Shown: positions 39,528-51,192, numbered from the stretch's first letter. The stretch is DNA of 64,000 nucleotides from Phytoamicus setariae (GCF_016722925.1 NZ_JAEQNC010000004.1:310001-374000); one strand, 5' to 3'. Notes: a model not told the origin generated them from the letters alone. Program-made: numbers and translations.

Positions 39528-42516
39528 TGATCCGGCCTCCATCCTTGTCATAGAACACGGCATCGCAGACTTCGACTGCAATAACCCGGTCTGCCATCGG
39601 CACGTAGAGCGTCTGGCCCATCTTCGACTTGCCGCCGGCGACCAGCGCCATGGCAATCGAGTGACCGCAGTTTTCCGACCAGTACGACGACGTCACGTGG
39701 CCGAGCATCTTCATCGGGATCGGCTGGTTGGGGTTGTCGACGATCTGCGCCCCCTCCTCCAGCACGTCCTTCGGATCCTTGGTCCTCAGGCCGACAAGCT
39801 GCTTGCGCCCCTCGGCGACGAGGTCGGGACGCTTCAGACCGCGAATGCCAACAAAGTCAGCCTTCTTCTTGCCGACAGCCCAGCCGAGACCGGCATCGTC
39901 GGGCGTCACCGTGCCATCGGTGTCCAGACCGACGATGATATAGCCCTTCTCGGCGCGCAGCACGTGCATCGCTTCCGTACCGTAGGCGCAGGCGCCCATC
40001 GGCTCGGCACGCGCCCAGATCGCTTCCCATACAGCCTGGCCGTAATCAGCCGGCACGTTGACTTCGTAGCCGAGTTCACCGGCAAACGTCATGCGGAAGA
40101 GACGCGTCGGCACACCGGCGATCTTGCCTTCGGCGACGCTCATATGCGGGAAGGCTTCAGGCGACATGTCGATGCCCTCCACCAGCGGCTCGATGATCTC
40201 GCGCGCCTTCGGGCCCTGCACGGCGATGACGGCCCACTGCTCGGTGGTGGAGGTGAGCCACACCTTGAGATGCGGGAATTCCGTCTGCAGATAGTCTTCC
40301 ATGTGGTGCATCACCCGCGGCGCGCCGCCAGTGGTGGTGGTAACGTGGAAGCGATCTTCCGCCAGCCGCCCGACCACGCCGTCGTCATAGACGAAACCAT
40401 CTTCGCGCAGCATGATGCCGTAACGGCAGCGGCCCGGCTTCAGCGTATCCCAGCTGTTGGTGTAGAGCAGGTTCATGAAGGTGGCGGCATCGGGACCGAC
40501 GACCTCGATCTTGCCGAGTGTCGACGCGTCGAACACGCCAGCGACGGTCCGGACGGTCTTGCACTCGCGGTTGACGGCCTGATGCATGTCCTCGCCCGGC
40601 TTCGGATAGAACCAGGCGCGCTTCCAGATGCCGACATCCTCAAACATCGCGCCATGATCTTCCGACCATTGGTGCATCGGCGTCTTCCTCGCCGGATCGA
40701 AGAGCGGGCCGCGCGCGTGGTTGACGATCGCACCGAACGTCACCGGCGTATATGGCGCACGGAATGTGGTCAGCCCCACTTCCGGGATCGCCTTGCCGAG
40801 CGCCTCGGCGGCGATTGCCAGGCCGTGGACGTTGGAAAGCTTGCCCTGGTCGGTGGCCATGCCGTTGGTGGTAAAGCGCTTAATGTGCTCGATGGAATGC
40901 ATGCCTTCCTGGACGGCAAGACGGATGTCCTTGGCGCAAACGTCGTGCTGGAAATCCACGAATGCCTTGGCAGAGGTGCTTTCAGGGCCTGCGCCCTCGC
41001 CTGCTCCGGCCATGCCGCCGGTCCATTCAAAGGCCTGCGTGGCGTTGATGGAAAGTGCCGAGGCTCCTTCGGCACCCGCCGCACGCGCCATCAGCTCGCC
41101 CGCGCCAAGCGCTTCCTCGATGGTTGCCGCAATCGAATTGGTGCCGTTGCAGGCGCCGACCGACAGGCAATCCTGGGCATAGGTGCCCGGCAGGAAGCGC
41201 TGGTTTTCCACATCGAAAGACAGCTTGCCGCGCGACTGCGAGAACAGATGCACCGACGGTGTCCAACCGGAGGAAACGATCAATGCGTCGACGACAATCT
41301 TCTCACCGCTCCGCATGCCCTTCCGGGCAACCTTCATCGAGGATATCCGCAGCTTGCCGCCGGTTGAGACGACGGCATGGCCGGTCATCACGTTGATACC
41401 GAGCGAGCGCGCCTTGGCCAGAACCGCTTCGCCGGGCTTGTCTCTGGCATCGACGATTGCGGGAATCTGCACGCCGGCCGCCTTGAGGTCGAAAGCGGCC
41501 TCATAGGCGGAATCGTGGGCGGTGTAGACACCGACCTTGGCACCGACGGCCACGCCGTAATGGTTGAGATAGGTGCGGGCTGCGGAAGCCAGCATGATGC
41601 CCGGCCGGTCGTTGCCGTCGAACACCATGTGCCGCTCGATCGCACCCGTTGCGAGGATGACGCGCTTGGCACGGACCTGCCAGAGCCGTTCGCGAGGCGC
41701 ATGCCGGTCGGGGTTGGCGACGTGATCGGTGACCCGTTCGACCAGTCCGATGAAGTTCTGGGCGTAGTAACCGAACACCGTGGTGCGCGGCAGAACCCGG
41801 ACATTGGGCATGGCGGCAAGTCTGGCGGTCATCGCCTGCGCCCAGGCAAAGCCTTCCTGGCCATCGATCGTTACGCCGTTATCGAAGTACAGCGCGCCGC
41901 CGAATTCGGCGCGTTCATCGGCGATGATCACCGAAGCACCAGTTTCCGCCGCGGCAAGGGCCGCCGCGATGCCGGCAGCACCTCCGCCTGCGACCAAGAC
42001 GTCGCAATGCGCAAAACGGTTGGCGTAATGGTCGGGATCGGCCTCCTTCGGCGCCACACCGAGGCCGGCGGCTGCGCGGATGCGCGGTTCATAGATCTTG
42101 TGCCATGCAGCCTTCGGCCACATGAATGTCTTGTAGTAGAATCCGGCCGCGAAGAACGGCGAGAACAGGTTGTTGACGCCGCCGATATCGAAGGCCAGCG
42201 ACGGCCAGCGGTTCTGCGACTTGACGATCAGCCCGTCGTAGACTTCCTGCATCGGCCCACGGACATTGGGCGTGGACCGACCGGCATCGCGGGAAATGTC
42301 GAACAGCGCGTTGGGTTCTTCTGGGCCTGATGTCAGGATGCCGCGCGGGCGATGATACTTGAACGAGCGGGCGGCAAGATGAATGCCGTTGGCAAGCAGC
42401 GCCGAAGCGACGCTATCGCCCTCGAGCGCCGTCAACGTGCGTCCGTCATAAGAGAAACGCGCGGTCTTGGCGGGCGTCAGACGACCCTTGCCGGCGATAC
42501 GGTTGGCTCCGCTCAT
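39520..42516 (-). CDS. soxA: Sarcosine oxidase, alpha subunit
   Basis: A 998-residue subunit. The N-terminal part has a 2Fe-2S ferredoxin-like fold region, then a dinucleotide-binding domain (VLVAGGGAAGIAAALAAAE), and the C-terminal half is GcvT-like for tetrahydrofolate. With SoxB, SoxD and SoxG it oxidatively demethylates sarcosine to glycine, producing 5,10-methylene-THF and hydrogen peroxide. Its ATG 42516 overlaps the soxD stop by 4 bases. Length and order match other rhizobial sox operons. Confidence 0.95.
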   Translation of the reverse strand: MSGANRIAGKGRLTPAKTARFSYDGRTLTALEGDSVASALLANGIHLAARSFKYHRPRGILTSGPEEPNALFDISRDAGRSTPNVRGPMQEVYDGLIVKSQNRWPSLAFDIGGVNNLFSPFFAAGFYYKTFMWPKAAWHKIYEPRIRAAAGLGVAPKEADPDHYANRFAHCDVLVAGGGAAGIAAALAAAETGASVIIADERAEFGGALYFDNGVTIDGQEGFAWAQAMTARLAAMPNVRVLPRTTVFGYYAQNFIGLVERVTDHVANPDRHAPRERLWQVRAKRVILATGAIERHMVFDGNDRPGIMLASAARTYLNHYGVAVGAKVGVYTAHDSAYEAAFDLKAAGVQIPAIVDARDKPGEAVLAKARSLGINVMTGHAVVSTGGKLRISSMKVARKGMRSGEKIVVDALIVSSGWTPSVHLFSQSRGKLSFDVENQRFLPGTYAQDCLSVGACNGTNSIAATIEEALGAGELMARAAGAEGASALSINATQAFEWTGGMAGAGEGAGPESTSAKAFVDFQHDVCAKDIRLAVQEGMHSIEHIKRFTTNGMATDQGKLSNVHGLAIAAEALGKAIPEVGLTTFRAPYTPVTFGAIVNHARGPLFDPARKTPMHQWSEDHGAMFEDVGIWKRAWFYPKPGEDMHQAVNRECKTVRTVAGVFDASTLGKIEVVGPDAATFMNLLYTNSWDTLKPGRCRYGIMLREDGFVYDDGVVGRLAEDRFHVTTTTGGAPRVMHHMEDYLQTEFPHLKVWLTSTTEQWAVIAVQGPKAREIIEPLVEGIDMSPEAFPHMSVAEGKIAGVPTRLFRMTFAGELGYEVNVPADYGQAVWEAIWARAEPMGACAYGTEAMHVLRAEKGYIIVGLDTDGTVTPDDAGLGWAVGKKKADFVGIRGLKRPDLVAEGRKQLVGLRTKDPKDVLEEGAQIVDNPNQPIPMKMLGHVTSSYWSENCGHSIAMALVAGGKSKMGQTLYVPMADRVIAVEVCDAVFYDKDGGRING

Positions 42517-42833
42517 TTCTGGCCTCCATTGCCGGCAAGCTTGGCGTCGATGACATCCTGTTCCGGCTTGGGCTCGTCCTGCCGGTAGGTCATCACGAAT
42601 TTATCGGTCACAGTGTGGCGCACGGCCCGGAAGAACTTTCCGCAGCCCGAAATGTGCCGCCAGCGTTCGAAGACGATTCCCTTGGGGTTGTCGCGCAGGA
42701 AGAAGTAGTTCTCGAACTCGGCATCCGATATTTCCGTGATGTTTCCAGGACGCACGATGTGGGCCTCGTCGCCATTGCGGAACTCGACTTCGGGACGCTC
42801 TTCGTTGCAATAGGGGCAGTTAATCAAAAGCAT
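42513..42833 (-). CDS. soxD: Sarcosine oxidase, delta subunit
   Basis: A 106-residue zinc-binding subunit. The zinc ligands are visible as C6-x2-C9 and H60-x3-C64 (HISGC). It overlaps soxA by 4 bases and starts 12 bases after soxB. A GAGGGTG ribosome-binding site precedes ATG 42833. Confidence 0.93.
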   Translation of the reverse strand: MLLINCPYCNEERPEVEFRNGDEAHIVRPGNITEISDAEFENYFFLRDNPKGIVFERWRHISGCGKFFRAVRHTVTDKFVMTYRQDEPKPEQDVIDAKLAGNGGQK

Positions 42834-42845
42834 TGGAACACCCTC

Positions 42846-44099
42846 TCAGTGCGCGACGGCGGCAGCGGCCGCCTCGTCGATCAGCCGGCCGTTGCGGAAA
42901 CGCTCCAGCGTGAACGGTGCGTTGATCGGATGTGGCTCGTCGCGTGCGATGGTGTGGGCAAAGACGTGGGCCGAGCCGGGAGTCGCCTTGAACCCGCCGG
43001 TACCCCAGCCGCAATTGACGAAAAGGCCCGGAACCGGCGTCTTGGCAATGATCGGCGAACGGTCGGGCGTGACGTCAACGATACCGCCCCAGCTGCGCAT
43101 CATTTTCATGCGAGTGAATATCGGGAACATTTCGCAAATTGCATCCAGCGTGTGATTGATGATGTGCAGGCCGCCGGTCTGCGAATAGGACGCATACTGG
43201 TCGGTGCCGGCGCCAATGACCAGCTCGCCCTTGTCAGACTGCGAGATATAGGCGTGCACCGTGTTGGACATCACCACGCAGGGGAAGATCGGCTTGATCG
43301 GTTCGGAAACCAGCGCCTGCAGCGGATAGGACACCAGCGGCAGCTTGAGGCCCGCCATTTGCATCACCACCGAGGTATGGCCTGCGGCCACCACGCCGAC
43401 TTTCTTGGCCCCGATGGAGCCCTTCGTGGTTTCCACGCCCGTCACCCGGCCATCCGGGCCACGGGTGATTCCCGTCACTTCGCAATTCTGGATGATGTGA
43501 ACGCCGCGGGCGGATGCGCCGCGGGCATATCCCCAGGCAACGGCGTCATGGCGCGCCGTGCCGCCCTTGCGCTGCAGCGCAGCCCCGATGACCGGGTAGC
43601 GCGCGCCCTTGGAAATGTTGAGCGGCGGGCAATAGTCCTTGGCCTGCTCCGGCGTCAGCCATTCATTGTCCACGCCATTCAGGCGATTCGAATGAATGTG
43701 GCGCTTGAAGACCTGCTCGTCGTGGATGTTGTGGGCCAGCATCATGACGCCGCGCGGCGAATACATGACGTTGTAGTTCATGTCCTGCGAAAGGTTGTCC
43801 CACAGCTTCAATGCGTGATTATAAAGCGCGGCGCTCTCGTCATAGAGATAATTCGACCGGATAATGGTGGTGTTACGGCCGGTGTTGCCGCCGCCGAGCC
43901 AGCCGCGTTCGATAACCGCCACATTGGTGATGCCGTATTCCTTGGCCAGATAATAGGCAGTGCCCAGCCCATGTCCGCCGGCGCCGATGATGATGACATC
44001 GTATTCCTTGCGCGGCTCCGGCGAGGTCCATTGCTTTTCCCATCCGGTATGACCCCTCAGGGCTTCCCGGGCGACGGCGAAAACCGAATATTTGCGCAT
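42846..44099 (-). CDS. soxB: Sarcosine oxidase, beta subunit
   Basis: A 417-residue FAD/FMN subunit holding the sarcosine dehydrogenation site, with the dinucleotide fold [19 protein letters not shown] near residues 35-53. ATG 44099 starts the canonical Met-Arg-Lys-Tyr-Ser-Val-Phe N-terminus; ATG 44105 is two codons earlier and closer to the GGAG site. It is the first gene of soxBDAG and divergent from rpsU. Confidence 0.95.
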   Translation of the reverse strand: MRKYSVFAVAREALRGHTGWEKQWTSPEPRKEYDVIIIGAGGHGLGTAYYLAKEYGITNVAVIERGWLGGGNTGRNTTIIRSNYLYDESAALYNHALKLWDNLSQDMNYNVMYSPRGVMMLAHNIHDEQVFKRHIHSNRLNGVDNEWLTPEQAKDYCPPLNISKGARYPVIGAALQRKGGTARHDAVAWGYARGASARGVHIIQNCEVTGITRGPDGRVTGVETTKGSIGAKKVGVVAAGHTSVVMQMAGLKLPLVSYPLQALVSEPIKPIFPCVVMSNTVHAYISQSDKGELVIGAGTDQYASYSQTGGLHIINHTLDAICEMFPIFTRMKMMRSWGGIVDVTPDRSPIIAKTPVPGLFVNCGWGTGGFKATPGSAHVFAHTIARDEPHPINAPFTLERFRNGRLIDEAAAAAVAH

Positions 44100-44394
44100 C
44101 CGCATTAATCTCCAGATGAGAGGCAAGCGCCTCAGGCTGGCTCAAGCAAATCGCAAAAATATCACCCTGACAACGTTTCTTTTGCGACGCGCAACGGCGC
44201 GGCCTCGTCTAATGCGACATGCCCGCCAGCGACGGAACATGAGCAAATTGTATTGGGGGTCTGGACTCGGAATCATCAATCTGGTATCGCCTAACATCAA
44301 TCGCTTGGCCTTAGGCCTTGCGGAACAATTATGGCTTGCTTCCGGAAACTGCATAGTTCCGGAATATCAACTCGAGATAAGGAACGGGATTCAC
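44100..44394. promoter_or_regulatory. Divergent soxB/rpsU intergenic region
   Basis: 295 bp without a recognised gene. It must hold promoters for the sox operon and rpsU, but no strong -35/-10 pair stands out. The rpsU frame happens to stay open back to 44092, without protein-like content that I recognise. Confidence 0.4.
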
Positions 44395-44634
44395 GTGCAG
44401 GTACTGGTTCGCGACAACAATGTTGATCAGGCGCTCCGCGCTCTTAAGAAAAAGATGCAGCGCGAAGGCATTTTCCGTGAAATGAAGATGCGCGACTACT
44501 ACGAAAAGCCGTCGCAGAAGCGCGCTCGCGAAAAGGCTGAAGCCGTTCGTCGCGTCCGCAAGCTCGCACGCAAGCGCGCTCAGCGCGAAGGTGGCATCGT
44601 CACGGGCAGCCGCCCTGCAGCGGCTGCTCGCTGA
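44395..44634 (+). CDS. rpsU: 30S ribosomal protein S21
   Basis: A 79-residue basic protein starting at GTG 44395: residues after the start ([19 protein letters not shown]) are the standard alphaproteobacterial S21 N-terminus. AAGGAACGGGA is the ribosome-binding site. The C-terminal half is Arg/Lys-rich as usual. Upstream in-frame ATG codons would add 50 or more residues that S21 does not have. A terminator follows directly. Confidence 0.93.
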   Translation: MQVLVRDNNVDQALRALKKKMQREGIFREMKMRDYYEKPSQKRAREKAEAVRRVRKLARKRAQREGGIVTGSRPAAAAR

Positions 44635-44669
44635 TCTGCCGTCGTCTTGACGAAATCTCATGTCTGTGT

Positions 44670-44704
44670 GGCGGGGGCGATACGAATCGCCGCCGCCTTT
44701 TTTG
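44670..44704 (+). terminator. Rho-independent terminator of rpsU
   Basis: GGCGGGGGCGAT (44670-44681) pairs with ATCGCCGCCGCC (44686-44697), 11 of 12 positions, around ACGA, followed by seven T residues. Confidence 0.9.
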
Positions 44705-44747
44705 TTGACTAAGCTGCCCGGCGCAGTTTGTGGGAAGAATACTGACG

Positions 44748-45638
44748 ATGGCCAAGTTAATTGCAGATTTCCCCGTCCAATTCGGTTTGGGAAAACGCAT
44801 TTCGCCTTCCGCATCCACGCTGCGCACGGGGCTTGTCCTGCTGGCGCTGAGTTCGGCGCTCGCAGCCTGCAGCACCGCTGATACAACAGACACGATCCGG
44901 ATCAACAAGGAACAGGGCAGCGAGGAAAACATCGACTCGCTGACTGCGGTGATCAACTCCAATCCTTCTGATCCGGAAGGCTACAACACCCGTGGCTCCG
45001 CCTACGGCCGTGCAGGTGAATTCAAGCGGGCGCTTGCCGATTTCAATCGCGCCTTGGAACTCAATCCACGCTTTTATCAGGCCTATGCGAATCGTGGCCT
45101 GATCTACCGCAATCTTGGCGAACCAGAACAGGCACTGCAGGACTACAACATGGCCTTGCAGTTGAGCCCCCGCTACGACGTGGCGTTCATCGGTCGCGGC
45201 AATGTCTACCGCCAGGCCGGCCAGCTCGATCAGGCGATGAACGACTACAACAAGGCGATCGGCCTGGATACGACAGATCCGCGCGCCTATCACAATCGCG
45301 GCCTGATCTACCAGAAGCGCGGCAACCACGCCAAGGCGATCGAGGACTTCTCGACGGCGATCTCGCTGTCGCCGAACTCCGCCGAACCCTATAACGGTCG
45401 CGGCATTTCCTACGTCGCCATGAACGATGACGACAATGCGTTTGCCGACTTCAACCATGCCATCGAACTTGACGGCAAGCTTGCCGAGTCCTGGGCAAAC
45501 CAGGCGCTGATCTATGAGCGGAAGGGCGATCTAAAGCGCGCATATAAGTCGTATTCCCACGCGCTATCGCTCGATCCCAAGTACCAGCCGGCCAAGGACG
45601 GTGTGGCGCGCACGCGTGGTGCTGTCGCGGCGAACTGA
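44748..45638 (+). CDS. Tetratricopeptide-repeat lipoprotein (NlpI-like)
   Basis: A 296-residue exported protein. A long basic N-region is followed by a hydrophobic stretch and a lipobox (SALAAC), so it is probably lipidated at about C44. The mature part is about six TPR units in a row (for example Ala-Tyr-Asn-Thr-Arg-Gly-Ser and Asn-Arg-Gly-Leu-Ile-Tyr), each roughly 34 residues, ending with ELDGKLAESWANQALIYERK. ATG 44748 is preferred over GTG 44730. TPR lipoproteins of this kind often act as scaffolds in envelope assembly or proteolysis; the partner is unknown. Confidence 0.85.
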   Translation: MAKLIADFPVQFGLGKRISPSASTLRTGLVLLALSSALAACSTADTTDTIRINKEQGSEENIDSLTAVINSNPSDPEGYNTRGSAYGRAGEFKRALADFNRALELNPRFYQAYANRGLIYRNLGEPEQALQDYNMALQLSPRYDVAFIGRGNVYRQAGQLDQAMNDYNKAIGLDTTDPRAYHNRGLIYQKRGNHAKAIEDFSTAISLSPNSAEPYNGRGISYVAMNDDDNAFADFNHAIELDGKLAESWANQALIYERKGDLKRAYKSYSHALSLDPKYQPAKDGVARTRGAVAAN

Positions 45639-45660
45639 TCACTTCCCAAATCTGAACAGC

Positions 45661-45695
45661 AAAAGGGCGCGCTGGAAATTCCGTCGCGCCCTTTT
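45661..45695. terminator. Bidirectional terminator between the TPR and VOC genes
   Basis: AAAAGGGCGCG (45661-45671) and CGCGCCCTTTT (45685-45695) are perfect inverted repeats with A and T tails on both sides, so they can stop transcription from either converging gene. Confidence 0.88.
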
Positions 45696-45738
45696 GCTTG
45701 GCCGCAATTGAGTGTCCGTTTCTTCCGACGGTCTCTGA

Positions 45739-46110
45739 TCAGCTTGTTGCGCGCGGCCCTCGCAAACCGATGCAGTTGCCCCAGGGATCGCGGACCTGGC
45801 ACATCCAGATGCCCTGGTCGATTTCCATCGGCCCGCGGTAAAGCCTGCCGCCGACGCTCTGCATGTGAGCGAGCGACCCGTTGAAGTCCTCCACCCACCA
45901 ATAGACAACGGTTCCCGCTGAGCCGCTCTGCACCTTCCCGTCAGCCGGGACGATCTCCAATTGCACGTCGCCGATTCGCAGAAACTCAAAACCCGAGGGC
46001 AGGCTGACTTCCGCAACCGCATCGGGAAATACAGCCTGATACCAGGCGAGAGCCGCCTTCACATCCGGAACGGGGACCAGAACCGCCGATACAGGATTTC
46101 TCGTGAACAC
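45739..46110 (-). CDS. VOC family protein (glyoxalase/bleomycin-resistance fold)
   Basis: A 123-residue single-domain VOC protein (PVSAVLVPVPDVKAALAWYQ start, then RDPWGNCIGLRGP end, which carries the usual DPWGN motif). GTG 46110 is chosen because GGAG lies 7 bases upstream; the frame is open further but that part is not family-like. Substrate unknown. It is a monocistronic gene converging on the TPR lipoprotein gene. Confidence 0.78.
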   Translation of the reverse strand: MFTRNPVSAVLVPVPDVKAALAWYQAVFPDAVAEVSLPSGFEFLRIGDVQLEIVPADGKVQSGSAGTVVYWWVEDFNGSLAHMQSVGGRLYRGPMEIDQGIWMCQVRDPWGNCIGLRGPRATS

Positions 46111-46189
46111 AATCAGGCTCCATTCTTCAAGCGAGATAGCCGTGCACCTTGTTCCCGAGGAGAGGCGGGCAAGCGGGCGTTGAAAAAGC

Positions 46190-46231
46190 CCTAAAAAGAA
46201 AAGCCCCTCACAAGCTGCGCCGTGAGGGGCT
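46190..46231 (-). terminator. Rho-independent terminator of the pnt operon
   Basis: AGCCCCTCAC (46202-46211) pairs perfectly with GTGAGGGGCT (46222-46231). On the minus strand the stem is followed by TTTTCTTTTT, consistent with ending the pntB message. Confidence 0.9.
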
Positions 46232-46304
46232 GACAATTCTGGTCGCTATCGTCTCAAGCGACCAGCTGGATAGATGAGCCGAGATTTTCGGCGCCATGCA
46301 TCGC

Positions 46305-47705
46305 TCAGTGGTTCATGGCCTTGACGATGTCTTCCGTTACCTTCTTGGCATCGCCGAGCAGCATCATCGTGCCGTCCTTGTAGAACAGCGTGTTGTCGAT
46401 GCCGGCATAACCCGAACCGAGCGACCGCTTGACGAACAGGCAGGTCTTGGCCTTGTCGACATCGAGGATCGGCATGCCGTAGATCGGTGACGATTTGTCG
46501 TCGCGCGCCGCGGGGTTGGTGACGTCGTTGGCGCCGATGACATAAGCGACATCGGCCTGGCCGAAATCGGAGTTGATGTCTTCGAGTTCGAACACGTCGT
46601 CATATGGCACGTTGGCTTCGGCCAGCAGCACGTTCATGTGGCCGGGCATGCGGCCCGCAACGGGATGGATCGCATACTTCACCTCGACACCGGCAGCCTT
46701 GAGCTTGTCGCCCATTTCGCGCAGCGCATGCTGGGCCTGGGCGACCGCCATGCCGTAGCCCGGCACGATGATGACCTTGGAGGCATTCGCCATCAGATAG
46801 GCCGCATCGTCGGCGGAACCCTGCTTGACAGTCTTGTTCGAGTTGTCCTCACCCGCAGATGCTGCGACGTCGTTGCCGAAGCCGCCGAGAATGACCGAGA
46901 TGAACGACCGGTTCATGCCCTTGCACATGATGTAGCTGAGGATGGCACCCGACGAGCCGACCAGCGCGCCGGTGATGATCAGCGCGAGGTTGCCGAGCGT
47001 AAAGCCGATGCCGGCTGCCGCCCAACCCGAATAGGAGTTCAGCATCGAAACCACGACGGGCATGTCGGCACCGCCGATCGGCACGATCAGCAGCACGCCG
47101 AAGGCCAGCGACAGGAGCACGATGATCCAGAACACCGTATAGCTTTCGGTGGCGACCAGCACGCCGATCAGCACGACGATCGCAACAAAGATCGCGGCGT
47201 TAAGCACGTGGCGGAAGGGCAGCATGATCGGCTTGCCGGACATGCGCCCGTCCAGCTTCAGGAAGGCGATAATCGAGCCGGTGAACGTGATGGCACCGAT
47301 TGCCACGCCAAGCGCCATTTCGACCAGCGCCTGACCATGGATCTGGCCGATTTCACCGATGCCGAACGAATTCGGCGCATAAAGCGCGGCCGAAGCCACC
47401 AGCACGGCGGCGAGACCGACGAGCGAGTGGAAGCCGGCGACCAACTGCGGCATCGAGGTCATCGGAATGCGCCGCGCAATGACGGCACCGATGCCGCCGC
47501 CGATGGCGAGACCGAGCACGATCAGCGCAAGACCACCGAACGACGGCTTGGCGAGCGCCAGCGTCGTCAGAATGGCGACTGTCATGCCGACCATGCCGTA
47601 GATGTTGCCCTTGCGGCTGGTGGATGGGTGGGACAATCCCGACAATGCCATGATGAACAGCACGCCGGAAACGAGGTAAAGGAAGGCTGCGATATTGACT
47701 GACAT
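46305..47705 (-). CDS. pntB: NAD(P) transhydrogenase, beta subunit
   Basis: A 466-residue membrane subunit with about nine transmembrane helices and a C-terminal NADP(H)-binding domain (VPGYGMAVAQAQH, HPVAGRMPGHMNVLLAEA). It couples proton entry to reduction of NADP by NADH. It is third in the order pntAA-pntAB-pntB, starting 11 bases after pntAB. Confidence 0.95.
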   Translation of the reverse strand: MSVNIAAFLYLVSGVLFIMALSGLSHPSTSRKGNIYGMVGMTVAILTTLALAKPSFGGLALIVLGLAIGGGIGAVIARRIPMTSMPQLVAGFHSLVGLAAVLVASAALYAPNSFGIGEIGQIHGQALVEMALGVAIGAITFTGSIIAFLKLDGRMSGKPIMLPFRHVLNAAIFVAIVVLIGVLVATESYTVFWIIVLLSLAFGVLLIVPIGGADMPVVVSMLNSYSGWAAAGIGFTLGNLALIITGALVGSSGAILSYIMCKGMNRSFISVILGGFGNDVAASAGEDNSNKTVKQGSADDAAYLMANASKVIIVPGYGMAVAQAQHALREMGDKLKAAGVEVKYAIHPVAGRMPGHMNVLLAEANVPYDDVFELEDINSDFGQADVAYVIGANDVTNPAARDDKSSPIYGMPILDVDKAKTCLFVKRSLGSGYAGIDNTLFYKDGTMMLLGDAKKVTEDIVKAMNH

Positions 47706-47716
47706 CTAGCGCGACC

Positions 47717-48124
47717 TCACTTCGACTTTTTCTTGTACATGGCAAGCATTCGCTGGGTCACCAGGAAGCCACCGAAGATATTGATGGAGGCAAGGATCAG
47801 CGCCACGAAGCCGAAGCTGGTCGCCCAGCCGCTCATCGACAGGCCGACCGCAAGCAGCGCGCCGACGACGATGACCGAGGAAATCGCGTTGGTGACGGCC
47901 ATCAGCGGCGTGTGGAGTGCAGGCGTAACCGCCCAGACGACATAATAGCCGACGAAGATCGCCAGCACGAAGATCGCCAGGCGAAAGACGAAAGGATCGA
48001 TTGCGCCGCCCGACAGCGCATGCGCGGCATCGGCAATCGAAGGCTGGGTGGCGACTGCGTCATGCACCGCGCCAATGGCCTTGTCGAGATTATCGAGTGC
48101 AGTGTTCAAAGCTTCACTGGCCAT
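47717..48124 (-). CDS. pntAB: NAD(P) transhydrogenase, alpha-2 membrane subunit
   Basis: A 135-residue protein corresponding to the membrane part of E. coli PntA, with about three transmembrane helices and the typical [20 protein letters not shown] segment. ATG 48124 lies just after the pntAA stop; a longer in-frame start inside pntAA is not favoured. Split alpha subunits are standard in alphaproteobacteria. Confidence 0.93.
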   Translation of the reverse strand: MASEALNTALDNLDKAIGAVHDAVATQPSIADAAHALSGGAIDPFVFRLAIFVLAIFVGYYVVWAVTPALHTPLMAVTNAISSVIVVGALLAVGLSMSGWATSFGFVALILASINIFGGFLVTQRMLAMYKKKSK

Positions 48125-48125
48125 C

Positions 48126-49292
48126 TCAGCCCTCCTTCTTGCTGCCGGCATCCGGCTGTGCACCGAAATTTGGATGAACGACGTCGTTACCATGCGTCAG
48201 CATGGTGGCTTTCACCAGTTCATCGTCCAGTTTGAGCGCCAGTTCCTTGGTTTCCTTGGAGATCATCGTCTCAAGGAAAGTCATCAGGTTCTTGGCATAA
48301 AGAAGGGACGCGGAGGCCGCGACCCGACCGGGCACATTGAGATAACCGATGACCCTGACGCCCTCGACATCGGCGATCTGGCCGCCCACAGCGCCTTCGA
48401 TGTTGCCACCGCGCTCGACTGCAAGATCGACGGCAATGGAGCCCGGCTTCATTGCTTTCAGCATATCACGCGTCACCAGACGCGGCGCTGCCCTGCCCGG
48501 GATCAGCGCCGTGGTGATGACGATGTCCTGCTTGGCAATGTGTTCGGCGACGAGAGCCGCCTGCTTGGCCTGGTAGGCCTCCGACATCGGCTTGGCATAG
48601 CCAGCAGCGGTTTCGGCCGCCTTGAATTCTTCGTCTTCAACGGCGATGAACTTGGCGCCGAGCGAGGCGACCTGCTCCTTGGCCGCGGGACGAACGTCGG
48701 TGGCCGAAACGACCGCACCGAGGCGACGGGCGGTGGCAATGGCCTGGAGACCGGCAACCCCTGCACCCATGACGAAGACCTTGGCGGCCGGCACGGTTCC
48801 GGCGGCGGTCATCATCATCGGGATGGCGCGATCGTATTCCGAAGCCGCATCGATGACGGCCTGGTAGCCGGCCAGGTTGGCCTGCGATGACAGCACGTCC
48901 ATCGACTGCGCGCGGGTGATGCGCGGCATCAACTCCATCGCGAAGCTCGACAGGCCGGCCTTGGCCATCGCGGCGATCTCTTTTTCGTTGCCATAAGGAT
49001 CCATGATCGCAATCACGATCGCGCCGGACTTGTAGCCCTTGATCTCCTTGGCCGTAGGACGGCGAACCTTCAGCACCACATCGGCAACGGCAGCGTCCGC
49101 TGTCGAACCGATCCGGGCGCCTGCCTTTTCGAACTCGCTGTCGGGTATGCGCGACAATGTGCCGGCGCCGGCTTCGACGATCACGTCGAGCCCCAGACCC
49201 TTCATTTTCTTGACCGTATCGGGCGAACCCGCAACGCGCGGCTCCTCCCCTTCGATCTCCTTGGCAATAAATATAGTAGCGGTCACAAACAT
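48126..49292 (-). CDS. pntAA: NAD(P) transhydrogenase, alpha-1 subunit (NAD-binding)
   Basis: A soluble subunit of 388 residues with an alanine-dehydrogenase-like NAD(H)-binding domain ([20 protein letters not shown]). ATG 49292 touches the GGGGGGAG ribosome-binding site; GTG 49286 two codons later has a better 6-base spacing and may be the true start. It heads the pnt operon, with the small cytochrome oxidase subunit upstream on the same strand. Confidence 0.94.
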   Translation of the reverse strand: MFVTATIFIAKEIEGEEPRVAGSPDTVKKMKGLGLDVIVEAGAGTLSRIPDSEFEKAGARIGSTADAAVADVVLKVRRPTAKEIKGYKSGAIVIAIMDPYGNEKEIAAMAKAGLSSFAMELMPRITRAQSMDVLSSQANLAGYQAVIDAASEYDRAIPMMMTAAGTVPAAKVFVMGAGVAGLQAIATARRLGAVVSATDVRPAAKEQVASLGAKFIAVEDEEFKAAETAAGYAKPMSEAYQAKQAALVAEHIAKQDIVITTALIPGRAAPRLVTRDMLKAMKPGSIAVDLAVERGGNIEGAVGGQIADVEGVRVIGYLNVPGRVAASASLLYAKNLMTFLETMISKETKELALKLDDELVKATMLTHGNDVVHPNFGAQPDAGSKKEG

Positions 49293-49380
49293 CTCCCCCC
49301 GCACGATGATTTAGACACAACAAGGCTCCCTCGCGAAAGCCATGGCCTCGCGAGCAGCACCTACCGAAATGTATGCAAGG

Positions 49381-49602
49381 TCAGAGTACGAAGAAACCGA
49401 CGATGGTAAGAACGATGAAAAGCAACGTGGAGAAGAGCATACCGGCGCTGGAAAAGAAGCCGACCGCCATGCAGATCAGCAGAATTACCAGGATCATCGA
49501 GCCGTATTTCGCGGCATTGAGGAAGCCTTTGTAGGTTTTCTCATGTTCGGCGTAGTCCATGGCAGCGCCCAATTCCACCGGTCCCGAATGATGTTCAGCC
49601 AT
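49381..49602 (-). CDS. aa3-type cytochrome c oxidase subunit IV
   Basis: A 73-residue protein: a short hydrophilic N-terminus (MAEHHSGPVELGAAMDYAEH) and two hydrophobic helices, the form of the bacterial CoxIV family associated with alphaproteobacterial aa3 oxidases. ATG 49602 follows GGGAGA. It lies upstream of pntAA on the same strand, away from other cox genes. Confidence 0.87.
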   Translation of the reverse strand: MAEHHSGPVELGAAMDYAEHEKTYKGFLNAAKYGSMILVILLICMAVGFFSSAGMLFSTLLFIVLTIVGFFVL

Positions 49603-49787
49603 TAATGTCTCCCAAGGCAAAGATGGCGGTCGCTATGGACTTCGCCAGATCGTATGCATTCACATATAAGGATTCCCAAGCCGTAGGCCGGCCCCCTTAT
49701 GTCTGGCCTTACACAATGCAAGAATGAATCGCAATGCGGTGAATTAGCAGTATGCGTCATCAAATCGATTTTATGCGACAACCCATC

Positions 49788-49819
49788 AAAAAAGGCTCCG
49801 GATTGTCGGATCCGGAGCC
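49788..49819 (-). terminator. Rho-independent terminator of the TRAP binding-protein gene
   Basis: GGCTCCGGAT (49794-49803) and ATCCGGAGCC (49810-49819) form a perfect 10-bp stem. Read on the minus strand it is followed by six T residues, 28 bases after the stop of the gene at 49847. Confidence 0.92.
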
Positions 49820-49846
49820 TGAGAACAAATGCGATTGCCAGTGACG

Positions 49847-51192
<1,346 letters not shown>

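Noticed and set aside
39100-41367. A 755-codon open frame on the plus strand opposite soxG and soxA
   Set aside because: It is antisense to the clearly conserved sarcosine oxidase genes and has the Arg/Ala/His-rich composition typical of antisense frames in high-GC DNA.
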